A DNA stretch of 64,000 nucleotides from SXNM01 sp964586155 (GTDB lineage: Bacteria > Myxococcota_A > UBA9042). This document shows, one piece after another, positions 9,625-18,100 of the stretch (positions within the stretch are counted from its first letter, which is position 1; each line of letters opens with the position of its first letter). The notes beneath the pieces were generated by a model. It did not search any database. It was not told where the DNA came from and worked only from the letters and a program-made list of their open reading frames with translations. The translations under genes and the position numbers were made by a program. Where the stretch lies: contig CAZPHC010000020.1 of NCBI GenBank assembly GCA_964586155.1, positions 1-64,000 on the forward strand, read 5' to 3'.

Positions 9625-9640
9625 TGGCGCGCTAATCGCA
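9625..9640 (+). promoter_or_regulatory. Sigma-54-like promoter candidate ahead of the injection-system cluster
   Basis: TGGCGCG-CTAA-TCGCA keeps the GG-N10-GC spacing of -24/-12 promoters and differs from TGGCACG-N4-TTGCA at two positions. It is in the 284-base gap 9517-9800 between apt and the first cluster gene. A lone TTGACA at 9664-9669 has no good -10 partner. Otherwise I see nothing in this gap. Confidence 0.35.
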
Positions 9641-9800
9641 GCATCGGCAGGCTCTCGCGCCGATTGACAGCGCCCGGACCCTATGCCTTACTCGCCTACG
9701 CCAGCCGTAGGGATCCAGAGGTTCTCGCGCTGCGAGTTGCTCAACGGCTGCGAAGACGAACGCCGCTTCTCCCCTCGTGGGCGGACGGCGCGGGAGCACG

Positions 9801-10388
9801 ATGAGTCAGTTCGAGGTCATCCGGGACCTGAGCGAGACCCTCAAGGAGCTCTTGAAGGATTCGTTCAAGGCGTCCGGGTTCACGACTGTCAGCGTCGGCA
9901 CCGAGAAGCCGAAGAAAGACAACATCAAGAACCTGCCGACGGTGAACGTGTTCTTGTACCACGTCGGCTTCGCCCAGAACTACCGCGAGCGCACCGACGC
10001 GCTCGTCTCGACCCACGATCGCGAAGGCAACGTCGTCGAGTTCTACCGGGACGGCCCGGTCTACCTCAACGCCAACTTCGCGATCTCGGTCTGGGGCAAC
10101 TCACCGAACGAAGAGAATTTGTTGCTGGGGTTGGTCGTCAAGACCTTGCTCGAGAACACCCTGCTGGCCGAGAGCCAGCTCAAGGGCGACTCGTTCTACC
10201 CGGACGACAAAGTCAACATTTACCCGAACTTGCAAGCGGACGCCAACGACACCATGTCGTTCTGGCGTTCGATGAACGAGGAGCTGCGACCAACGCTCTT
10301 CTATTTCATCAAGTTCCGGGTGGAGTCCGACCGCCGCTCGTCGGAGGTCAGGAGGGTCATTGGTCGCGACTTCGCCGTCAGGCGCTGA
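9801..10388 (+). CDS. DUF4255 / Pvc16-like tail terminator protein of the eCIS
   Basis: This 195-residue protein begins MSQFEVIRDLSETLKELL and contains the segment PTVNVFLYHVG with later NLLLGLVVKTLLEN. Both are typical of DUF4255, the N-terminal domain of Afp16/Pvc16. That family caps and sets the length of the contractile tail. The ATG at 9801 has GGGAG upstream; the frame continues 24 bases further 5' without better support. It is the first gene of the cluster, whereas in the Afp and PVC loci the homologue is last. Assignment is by family pattern and position next to the sheath gene. Confidence 0.82.
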   Translation: MSQFEVIRDLSETLKELLKDSFKASGFTTVSVGTEKPKKDNIKNLPTVNVFLYHVGFAQNYRERTDALVSTHDREGNVVEFYRDGPVYLNANFAISVWGNSPNEENLLLGLVVKTLLENTLLAESQLKGDSFYPDDKVNIYPNLQADANDTMSFWRSMNEELRPTLFYFIKFRVESDRRSSEVRRVIGRDFAVRR

Positions 10389-10509
10389 GGTCGTGGGGCA
10401 TCAAGGCTTCACGGCAAGGTCGTGATCTTGGGTTCAACCGTCGCCGCTTCGTGCCACCAGAGGGTGGGGTCCGCGGGGTGACGACCATGTGAGCGAGGGG
10501 AGAGAGAGC

Positions 10510-11685
10510 ATGGCTACGTCCTATCTGTCACCAGGCGTCTACGTCGAGGAAGTCGACCGCGGTACCAAGCCGCTTGAGATGGTCGGTACCAGCACCGTCG
10601 CGTTCCTCGGCGAGTGCACGGTCGGTCCGACCCACGAGCCCATCCTCTGCACCAACTGGTCGCAGTACACGAAGCACTTCGGTGACTTCCAGAACAGCGA
10701 GTACCTCGCGCACGCCGTCTACGGCTTCTTCAACAACGGTGGCTCGCGCTGCTTCGTGTTGAACACCGGCACGATGGAGGACGCGGTCAAGGCTGCGGGT
10801 GAGGGCAAGAAGCCGGCCAGCAAGGCGGCGCTCTACATCGGCACCGACAACGGCCCCGGCACCCGCACGGGCCTCAAGGCCCTCGAGGATGTCGAGGAGA
10901 TCAACATCGTCTGCGTCCCCGGCCAGACCGACCCGGTCATCCAGGACGCCGTGCTGACGCACTGCGAGAACATGCGCTACCGCTTCGCCATCCTCGACTC
11001 CCCGGAGGTCATCGAGAAGGGCGGCGTGGACAAGCTGACCAAGCCGCGCGACAGCAAGTACGGTGGCTACTACTTCCCCTGGATCGAGGTCTACGACCCC
11101 TTCAAGGGCAACATCTTCCAGCCGCCGTCCGGCTACATGGCCGGCATCTTCGCCCGCAGCGACGCCGAGCGTGGTGTGCACAAGGCCCCGGCCAACGAGA
11201 TCGTTCGTGGCGCCATCGGCCTGAAGTACAACATCACCCGCGGCGAGCAGGACCTGCTCAACCCCAAGGGCATCAACTGCATCCGCGAGTTCCCGAACCG
11301 CGGCATCCGCGTGTGGGGCGCGCGTACGGTCTCGTCGGACGCCAGCTGGCGTTACGTCAACGTCCGTCGCCTCTTCAACATGGTCGAGCAGTCGATCGAG
11401 CTCGGCACCCAGTGGGTGGTCTTCGAGCCGAACGACCATCGCCTGTGGAAGCGCGTGACGCGTGACATCGGCGCCTTCCTGCTCCGCCTCTGGCGCCAGG
11501 GCGCGCTCTTCGGCAAGACCCCGGAGGAGGCCTTCTACGTCAAGTGCGACGAGGAGACCAACCCGCCCGAGGTCATCGACGCTGGCCAGATGATCTGCGA
11601 GATCGGCATGTGCCCGGTGAAGCCGGCCGAATTTGTCATCTTCCGGATCGGCCAGATGCCGGCCGGCGGCGACGTCTCGGAGTAG
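10510..11685 (+). CDS. Contractile tail sheath protein 1 (major sheath candidate)
   Basis: The product is 391 residues, starting MATSYLSPGVYVEEVDRG, the standard phage-sheath N-terminus. It ends with the conserved C-terminal sheath region: NVRRLFNMVEQSIELGTQWVVFEPN (in part), LWRQGALFG and EIGMCPVKPAEFVIFRIGQ. Sheath subunits wrap the inner tube and contract to drive it out. GAGGGGAGAGAG directly precedes the start, a strong ribosome-binding site. A 17-bp hairpin lies 9 bases after the stop. Being shorter and first, it is probably the abundant sheath (Afp2/Pvc2 role), with the 586-residue paralogue at 12500 as the baseplate-side sheath; that split is inference. Confidence 0.93.
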   Translation: MATSYLSPGVYVEEVDRGTKPLEMVGTSTVAFLGECTVGPTHEPILCTNWSQYTKHFGDFQNSEYLAHAVYGFFNNGGSRCFVLNTGTMEDAVKAAGEGKKPASKAALYIGTDNGPGTRTGLKALEDVEEINIVCVPGQTDPVIQDAVLTHCENMRYRFAILDSPEVIEKGGVDKLTKPRDSKYGGYYFPWIEVYDPFKGNIFQPPSGYMAGIFARSDAERGVHKAPANEIVRGAIGLKYNITRGEQDLLNPKGINCIREFPNRGIRVWGARTVSSDASWRYVNVRRLFNMVEQSIELGTQWVVFEPNDHRLWKRVTRDIGAFLLRLWRQGALFGKTPEEAFYVKCDEETNPPEVIDAGQMICEIGMCPVKPAEFVIFRIGQMPAGGDVSE

Positions 11686-11694
11686 TCCTTCGAC

Positions 11695-11734
11695 GGTTCG
11701 GGCGCGTCCACCGCTGCGTGGGCGCGCCCGAACC
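11695..11734 (+). other. 17-bp intergenic hairpin downstream of the major sheath gene
   Basis: GGTTCGGGCGCG-T-CCAC (11695-11711) pairs with GTGG-G-CGCGCCCGAACC (11718-11734). The stem is 17 bp with one G-U pair and closes a 6-base loop. No T run follows, so it is not a classic terminator. It could partially terminate transcription or protect the 3' end of the sheath mRNA. Confidence 0.8.
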
Positions 11735-11873
11735 ACGACTGCTCCGCACAGTGCATCGACAGCCGGGGCGCCGGCCGGGCTGCTCATCGCAGTGCCGCCC
11801 GGCGCCCTGGTCGCTTCCGCGCTGATCCGTGCCGGCTTCGCCTCGCACGCAGCGCACCACCGAGAGGAACCCC

Positions 11874-12245
11874 ATGGCGTTCAAGACGGAATTTGAGTTC
11901 ACGCTGCCGCGCGGCGTCGTCGACAAAGACGGCAACGTCCACCAGAAGGGCGTCATGCGGCTCGCGACCGCCAAGGACGAGATCCTGCCCCTGCAGGACT
12001 ACCGCGTGCAGAACAACCGCGCGTACCTCGTCATCATCTTGCTCTCGCGCGTGATCACCAAGCTGGGTTCGATGAACAGCATCAACCCCTCGGTGATCGA
12101 GTCGATGTTCTCGGTCGACCTCGCCTACCTCCAGGACTTCTACCGCCGCATCAACGAGGAAGGCACCTCGATGCTGAAGGTGAAGTGCCCCGAGTGCGGC
12201 CACAACTTCGAGGTCGACACCGGAGGTGGCCAGGGGGAATCGTAA
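11874..12245 (+). CDS. Phage tail assembly-type protein of the eCIS with C-terminal CxxC
   Basis: This 123-residue protein starts MAFKTEFEFTLPRGVVDKDG and continues GVMRLATAKDEILPL. The pattern resembles small tail-assembly proteins found next to sheath and DUF6760 genes in eCIS loci. The C-terminus carries KCPECGHNFEV, a single CxxC that would need a partner or dimer to bind zinc. The start at 11874 is chosen over an in-frame upstream one because CGAGAGGAAC precedes it. It overlaps the next gene. Its exact role, chaperone or structural, is not established from the sequence. Confidence 0.75.
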   Translation: MAFKTEFEFTLPRGVVDKDGNVHQKGVMRLATAKDEILPLQDYRVQNNRAYLVIILLSRVITKLGSMNSINPSVIESMFSVDLAYLQDFYRRINEEGTSMLKVKCPECGHNFEVDTGGGQGES

Positions 12246-12403
12246 GCTACCCCCTGGATCGCCTGAACCAGGAGGTAGCGTACATCGCCTACCACTTCCA
12301 CTGGCCGCTCGACGAGATCCTCTCGATGGAGCATCGCGAGCGCCAGACGTGGGTCCGTGAGATCTCCGAAATCAACTCGGAGATCAACAAGTCGCGCAAG
12401 TAG
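12185..12403 (+). CDS. DUF6760-type small eCIS protein; start uncertain
   Basis: The core YPLDRLNQEVAYIAYHFHWP then EHRERQTWV matches the short DUF6760 family found in many eCIS loci after the tail-assembly gene. Homology begins about residue 19, just where the upstream gene stops (12243-12245). No ATG is available there. The in-frame choices are GTG at 12185 (used here, with AAGG upstream), GTG at 12194, or a rare ATC at 12239 right behind AGGGGGA. The GTG starts would add about 18 basic residues read out of frame through the upstream CxxC region. The function is unknown. Confidence 0.78.
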   Translation: MPRVRPQLRGRHRRWPGGIVSYPLDRLNQEVAYIAYHFHWPLDEILSMEHRERQTWVREISEINSEINKSRK

Positions 12404-12410
12404 GCGCACA

Positions 12411-12446
12411 CCAGGCACGGCTTTCGCAGGCGCGTACCCTGCCTGG
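12411..12446 (+). other. Imperfect hairpin between DUF6760 and sheath 2
   Basis: CCAGGCACGG (12411-12420) pairs with CCCTGCCTGG (12437-12446) with one mismatch, leaving a 16-base loop. There is no T run. It sits 8 bases after the DUF6760 stop and may be an mRNA stability or attenuation element. Confidence 0.55.
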
Positions 12447-12499
12447 CGCGCGCATACGCGGCGACCCGAGCGCGTCCGCGGCAGACAGGAGAACGCACG

Positions 12500-14260
12500 A
12501 TGGTACTGACTCGACCGCCAGGCGTATTCCTCGAACGGGAGGCACCGCGCTCGACGCCCCTGGGGCTGCTGCCCAGCGGCATCCCCTGCTTCTTCGGCCT
12601 GACCGAGCGCGGCCCGACCAGTGAGCCGGTGCGCGTCACGAGCTTCACCGAGTTCCGGGCGCGCTTCGGCAACCTCAACGTCGGCTCCTACCTCGACGCC
12701 GCGATCGACGGCTTCTTCCTCAACGGCGGCCAGGAGTGCTACGTCGTCCGCATCGCGCACCTCTTCGAGCGCGGACGCAAGGAGATCGCGACCAAGGCCA
12801 GCGTGCGCCTGCGTGACGCCGGGGGCTCGAACACCCTGCAGGTCCAGGCGGTCTCCGAGGGCATGTGGGGCAACGCCGTGCGCATCAGCGTCGAGGTGCC
12901 CGCGACCAAGGTCGAGACCTTCATCACCGTCGACGCCCACGTCGGTGAGTCCAGCGTGATGGTCAAGAGCACCTACGGCTTCGCCCGGGGCACCCTGGTG
13001 CGGATCCACGACGACGATCGCTCGGCCTACCGCGTGTTGACCAAGGTCGACGGCCGCACGCTGACCTGGAACGAGCGCGAGCCGCTCGAGAACGACTTCA
13101 AGTCGATGGCACCGACCCTGGTCGAGCCGATCGGCTTCGATCTCATCGCCGAGACCCACAGCGAGCGCGAGGTCTTCCGCGGCCTCAACCTCGCCCGGCA
13201 GTCGCCGCAGTTCGCCGAGCGCGTCATCAACCGCAAGTCGCGCCTGATCGAGGTCGCCAACCTCGACTCGCTCTCGGCCGTGCCCGACAACTTCCCGGTC
13301 GAGTGCAAGGGCGTCATCCTCGACGGTGGCACCGACGGCCTCTACACCGTCACGGCCGAGGACTTCATCGGCGCCGACCTCGGGCCCGGCCATCGCTACG
13401 GCCTGGCGGGCGTCGGCGATCTCGAGGAGATCGACCTGCTGGTCGCCCCCGATCTGCCCTGGTGCCTCGAGAAGTCGGCGGGATTCAAGTCGCCGAAAGA
13501 CATGGAGATCGTCCAGGCCGCGCTCGTCGCGCAGTGCGAAGAGAAGAAGGATCGCTTCGCCATCCTCGACATCCCGCCGGGCGAGAACCCGCGTGGCGCG
13601 ATGCAGTGGCGCCGGCTTTTTGATACGTCTTTCGCGGCCTTCTACTACCCGTACGTGCTCCCGGCCAACAGCAAGGACAAGCGCTTCGTGCCGCCGTCCG
13701 GGCATATGGCAGGAATCTTCGCTCGTTGCGACCGCGCGCAGGGGGTCTATCGCGCGCCGGCGAACGAAACCCTGGAAGGCGTGGTCGACTTGGCGCTGTT
13801 CTTGCAACAGCAAGACATCGCGATGCTGAACGCCGAAGGAATCAACTGCAGCCAAGTTTTCGCCCAGCGGGGGATCCGCGTCTGGGGAGCACGCACTGCG
13901 TCGACGTCCGGATCGCTGGCCTTCGTCAACGTGCGGCGCACGTTGGTGGCCATCACACGGGCCCTCTCGGTGGGGCTGCAGTGGGTGGTGTTCGAGAACA
14001 ACGACGAGTCCCTGTGGCGCACCGTCGCGCGCGACGCCACGTTCTTCTTGGATCAGCTCTGGCGCCTTGGGTACCTCAAGGGCGAAGCGCAGGACGAGGC
14101 CTTCATGGTCCGCTGCGACTCCGAGACGAACCCGCCCGCGGCGCAGAATCGCGGGCAGATCCACATCGACGTCTGGCTGTCGCCGTTCCGGCCAGCCGAG
14201 TTCATTGGCCTCCGCATCACACAGGACGTGGATGCGCTGGCGCGCGGTGACGGAACCTGA
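12500..14260 (+). CDS. Contractile tail sheath protein 2 (large paralogue)
   Basis: The 586-residue product starts MVLTRPPGVFLEREAPRS, a sheath N-terminus. It has the C-terminal sheath core INCSQVFAQRGIRVWGART ... FVNVRRTLVAITRALSVGLQWVVFE ... RPAEFIGLRI. Compared with sheath 1 it carries about 190 extra residues, mainly between roughly 95 and 300, as in the Afp3/Afp4-type long sheaths. AGGAG precedes the ATG. Multiple sheath paralogues are normal in eCIS; the long ones are low-copy and may sit near the baseplate or bind other parts. That location is inference here. Confidence 0.92.
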   Translation: MVLTRPPGVFLEREAPRSTPLGLLPSGIPCFFGLTERGPTSEPVRVTSFTEFRARFGNLNVGSYLDAAIDGFFLNGGQECYVVRIAHLFERGRKEIATKASVRLRDAGGSNTLQVQAVSEGMWGNAVRISVEVPATKVETFITVDAHVGESSVMVKSTYGFARGTLVRIHDDDRSAYRVLTKVDGRTLTWNEREPLENDFKSMAPTLVEPIGFDLIAETHSEREVFRGLNLARQSPQFAERVINRKSRLIEVANLDSLSAVPDNFPVECKGVILDGGTDGLYTVTAEDFIGADLGPGHRYGLAGVGDLEEIDLLVAPDLPWCLEKSAGFKSPKDMEIVQAALVAQCEEKKDRFAILDIPPGENPRGAMQWRRLFDTSFAAFYYPYVLPANSKDKRFVPPSGHMAGIFARCDRAQGVYRAPANETLEGVVDLALFLQQQDIAMLNAEGINCSQVFAQRGIRVWGARTASTSGSLAFVNVRRTLVAITRALSVGLQWVVFENNDESLWRTVARDATFFLDQLWRLGYLKGEAQDEAFMVRCDSETNPPAAQNRGQIHIDVWLSPFRPAEFIGLRITQDVDALARGDGT

Positions 14261-14316
14261 TCGACCTGGTCCGAGGAAGGCGAGTCGTCAAGCTCGTCAC
14301 CACGAGGAGGATGCAA

Positions 14317-15048
14317 ATGGCAGCAGCGAACACCCGGCGCAAGGCGAGCAAGCTCATCGCGGCAGAGACGCCGCGCACGACCGGCAGCCTGCACGTACTC
14401 CCAGCGACCGCCCCGGTGGCGTTCGAGATCGACGACTCCGAGCCGACCTCCGCCGCAGCCTTCGGTGGCTTCTCGGCCACGGTCTCGGGCTCGGTCTCGG
14501 CCGGCGGTGCCACGATCTCGGCCTCGGCGACGATCTCGCTCGGCGGCGGCGGCGGTGGCGGCGGTGGTGGCGGCGGCAAGGCCGCGGGCGCCGACAGCAC
14601 GCGCCAGGGCGATCCGGACGTCGCGTACTCGTTCCAGATCAAGATCGGCGAGAAGCAGTACGGCGAGTTTGCCGAGGTTGGCGGCCTGTCGTGGAAGGCC
14701 GAGGCCATCCCGGTGCGCTCCGGCGGCAACAACGAGTGGAGCCACAACCTCCGTGGTCCCGGCAAGTTCGAGCCGCTGACGCTCAAGCGCGGCTGGTTCG
14801 CCAGCAAGGGCGAGTTCTACGATATGATGCGTGACTCGCTCTCGGGCACGACCGTCGCGCCGGCGGGCAAGCGCCAGAACGTCACGATCGTGGTGCTGAA
14901 CCGCGCCTACCAGCCGATCGCCGAGTACCAAGTGTCCAACGCCTTCATCACGGAGTACTCGGGCCTGTCGCTGAACGCGATGTCGAGCGCCGTGGGCTTC
15001 GAACAGATCCGCATGTCGTACGACTACTTCGTCTACAAGGCCGGCTAG
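14317..15048 (+). CDS. Inner tail tube protein with ~95-residue Gly-rich N-terminal extension
   Basis: Residues about 98-243 form a gp19/Hcp-like tube domain: FQIKIGEKQYGEFAEVGGLS, then LTLKRGWFASKGEFYDMM and a C-terminal SYDYFVYKAG. Such subunits stack into the tube inside the sheath. The first 97 residues are extra. They are basic at first, then Ser/Ala/Thr-rich, and end in 12 consecutive glycines (14542-14577). Typical tube proteins are about 150 residues. Start 14317 is preferred over the ATG at 14311 because AGGAGG ends at 14310, six bases before it. It is the only tube-like subunit apart from the LysM protein at 19219, whereas Afp-type loci have two. Confidence 0.88.
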   Translation: MAAANTRRKASKLIAAETPRTTGSLHVLPATAPVAFEIDDSEPTSAAAFGGFSATVSGSVSAGGATISASATISLGGGGGGGGGGGGKAAGADSTRQGDPDVAYSFQIKIGEKQYGEFAEVGGLSWKAEAIPVRSGGNNEWSHNLRGPGKFEPLTLKRGWFASKGEFYDMMRDSLSGTTVAPAGKRQNVTIVVLNRAYQPIAEYQVSNAFITEYSGLSLNAMSSAVGFEQIRMSYDYFVYKAG

Positions 15049-15128
15049 CCGGGCACGGAGACGAGGCGGAGGCCCGCTCGCCGTAGCGACGCCTCCCACC
15101 AGGACGACAACCAGACGCGAGGTGCAAC

Positions 15129-18100
15129 GTGGCGGAACCGACCACAGCCAACAACCAGGAAGCTAGCGGCAGCGACGTGCTCACGTTGCACCGCGGTGTG
15201 CTCGCGCGTTGGGCGGATGGATCGATCAGCCAGGCGTCGCGCGCCTCGCGCCAGATCGGCGACACAGTCAGCGGCCTGATCCCCCACCTCGCAGGCCTGA
15301 GCGTCCTGCCCTCCAGCTTTGGTGTCGACGCCTTCCAGATCGCGACCTTGCTCGCCAGCCAGCCCCGCCTCTCGTCGGCGCTCGGGCCGATGATGCGCTC
15401 GATGCCGGTCGGCGACCTCGCGGACCTCGTCCAGGTCGTGCTCGAAGAAGAAGAGGCCGCGCTCGAAGAAGCCGTCGCGTCGCTGGGTCGCAGCCGCCTC
15501 GGCCGGGCCCGGACCACGCCGGCGAAGGCTGCACAAGGCCAGGCCACCCCCGCCAAGGCCAAGGCGCAGGCAAAGGCTGGCCGCGCCGCGGTGCCGCCGA
15601 GCCAGGCGCGTCGCCTCGCCGAGGTGCGTCGCGCCCTGCAGGCCGTGCGCGCCCAGGCTGCGCAGCTGCAGCAGGCGTCCGCGACCGGGGACAAGAGGTC
15701 CACGGTGCCGGGCCCCATGGGGTCTGTTGACCCCGTCGCGGCCATCGCGCCCGGATCTGTTGAGACTTCTGTGTCGGCCCCCGCGCTCGGCCTGCGCGAG
15801 GCGCTGCAGACCCTGCGCGCCGACACCAGCGCGGCCGCGACCTTGGGGCGGTTGGACCCCAAGGCCCTGGTCGGCAGCGTGCAGCAGACCAGCCACGCCG
15901 CGACGACGTCGCGTGCGCTGCGGATCGCCGAGCTCGACGCCGAGATGGCGATGCTCGCCCCTGGTGCCGACGCCATCACGCCCGCGTCGCGCTTCGACGC
16001 GACGCAGGAGCGCTGGGTCCCGGCTGCCGGCGCCGTCCAAGGGGCCAAGGCCTCCAGCGCGGCGACGCGCCAGATCGCCCCGGCAGGCGCGGCGGCAAGT
16101 CTGGCCGCATCGGCGCCCGCCACGACGGAGCGGACCGCGACGATGCGGGCAGCGCTGGCGACACTGTCGAGCAAGGGGGCCCAGGCCCCGCGCAGCGCGA
16201 CCCTTCGCGCCGCCGCTGCGCCAGCGCCGGCCGCCGGCAGCGCGCCGACCGTGACGACGTTCGCCGCACCACAGGTGCCGGTGTTCGCCGCGCTCAGCGG
16301 CGCGGTGCGGACCGCTGCGACCCTGGTCGAGCGCGCCGCGCAATCGGCCTCGATGCAGACGGCCTGGCACCAGACGCCGAGCCCGCGGGCCCAGGCCCAG
16401 GCCCAGGCCCAGGCCCAGGCCCAGGCCATCGCGTCGCCGGACGCTGGCCGCGTCGCCGCACAGAGCCCCCTGGCTTGGATGGCGCCGCGATCGGCCGTCG
16501 ACATCGCCTCGCACCAGCTCGAGGCTGCACATCCCGCGCAGCAGCAGGGGCGCTTCGACCGCTGGCTGACCGCTGGTGACGCTACGCTCCGCGGCCTGCC
16601 GACGACGGCGCAGTCGGTGCCGGGCTACCGCAGCGATGACGCCGGCGCCGGCACCTGGCTGGACCTCGGCGCGGAGGTGCCGCCCGTCGCCGCCGGTGCC
16701 GTGCCGGAGTGGCTGGCGCCGCTGACGGCCAAGGCCCGCACGATCGCCGCCACGCGCGCCCTGTCGCGTCAGCCGGACGCCGCGCCTGGGCAGCCGGACG
16801 CCGCCTCGCCCATCGTCGCGGCTCGTGGCACGACGGCCGCAGCGATCGCGCAGCTGGCCGCCGCGCCGACGTCGGCTGCGACCGCGCAGGCTGGCAAGGG
16901 CTGGACCGGCCAGGCCGCGCTTTCGGCGTGGGGCCTCGGACAGCGACTGACGCAACGGCTTTCGTCGGGTCTCGAGCCGACGCTGGCGTCGAACTCGTTC
17001 GTGCCCGCAGCCGGTCCCTCGCTGACCTCGCTGAGCACCACGGCGTGGGCGCGCCCCGAGAGCCAGGCCCTGGCGTCGATCGGGCTGCCGGCCGAGGCTG
17101 GACAGATCGCGCCGATGCGCGGCGATCTCGCGGCCGACGCTGGCGTGGGCGAGTGGCTGAGCCTTGGCGACGAGCTCTTCGACGCTGCGCGTGAGACCGC
17201 GGTTCCCTCGCAGGCCACGGCCGCGCGCCAGGCCGGTGTCGCCCGCGTCGGGGCCCGGCCGACCGCCGGCGCGCCCGCGGCGCCGACCTCGACCCGCACG
17301 CCGGCCTCGCAGGCTGGTGTCGGCGCGCGCACGGCCGCATTGACGCCGTCGCTCGGCCGCCAGGCTCCGATGCCTGCCATCGCCGCAGCGCTCGCTGCCC
17401 TGGGCGCCGCGGGCGACAAGATGGCCGCCGGCCCGATGGCGGCGCGTCAAGACAGCCTGACCAGCCGCGGCCCGCTCGCGTTCGCCATGGCCGTGCCGAA
17501 CGGCGACGACGCCTCGGCGCTCGGCGTGTTGCACGGAGGCCGAAGCGACGCGATGAGCCCGCTGCTCGGCCTGCGCAGCCTGGATCGCCTCGGTCGCGGC
17601 GACGCCGCCGGGGTGGCGCGCGAGCATCCGCTCGCCGCGCTCGACGGTGGTGCGGGCGATTGGCTCGACCTGGGCGCTGACGAAGCGACCGCGACCGTGG
17701 CCTCGACCGCAGCGGCGCGCCCCGGCGTGGCCCGTTCGGCGCTGACGCCTTCGCTGCCGGCACAGGCTGCGGCGACGCAGCGCCAGGCTGCCGCCCAGGC
17801 ACGGCCTGCCGCGGACGCCGCCACCGTCCACAGCGCCGTGCGCGCCCGCCTCGTGGCCGCGCTGAGTCGCGCCGGTGCCGGGCAGAACGCCGATCGCCTC
17901 GCGGCGTCGGTGCTCGAGCGTCAGGCTCCGCCCGCCCTTCGTGCCGCCTTGGCCCTGTTCGGCGAGGCCGGAGCGTCCGGCCAGGACGACGTGGCGACCC
18001 GCTTCGTCGCGCAATGGCTCGGCGCGCGCGCGCCGGCTCGCGCCTCGCGGGCTGCCGAGGGCGGCGAGATGGTCGCCCTGCGCCCCGACGCTGCGTCGGC

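Noticed and set aside
9664..9692. Sigma-70 promoter starting with TTGACA before the eCIS
   Set aside because: No -10-like hexamer lies 15-19 bases downstream; the TATGCC at 9682 is only 12 bases away.
16381..16430. CRISPR-like or regulatory repeat at the gcccag tract
   Set aside because: It is a six-base tandem repeat in frame within a gene, without spacers.
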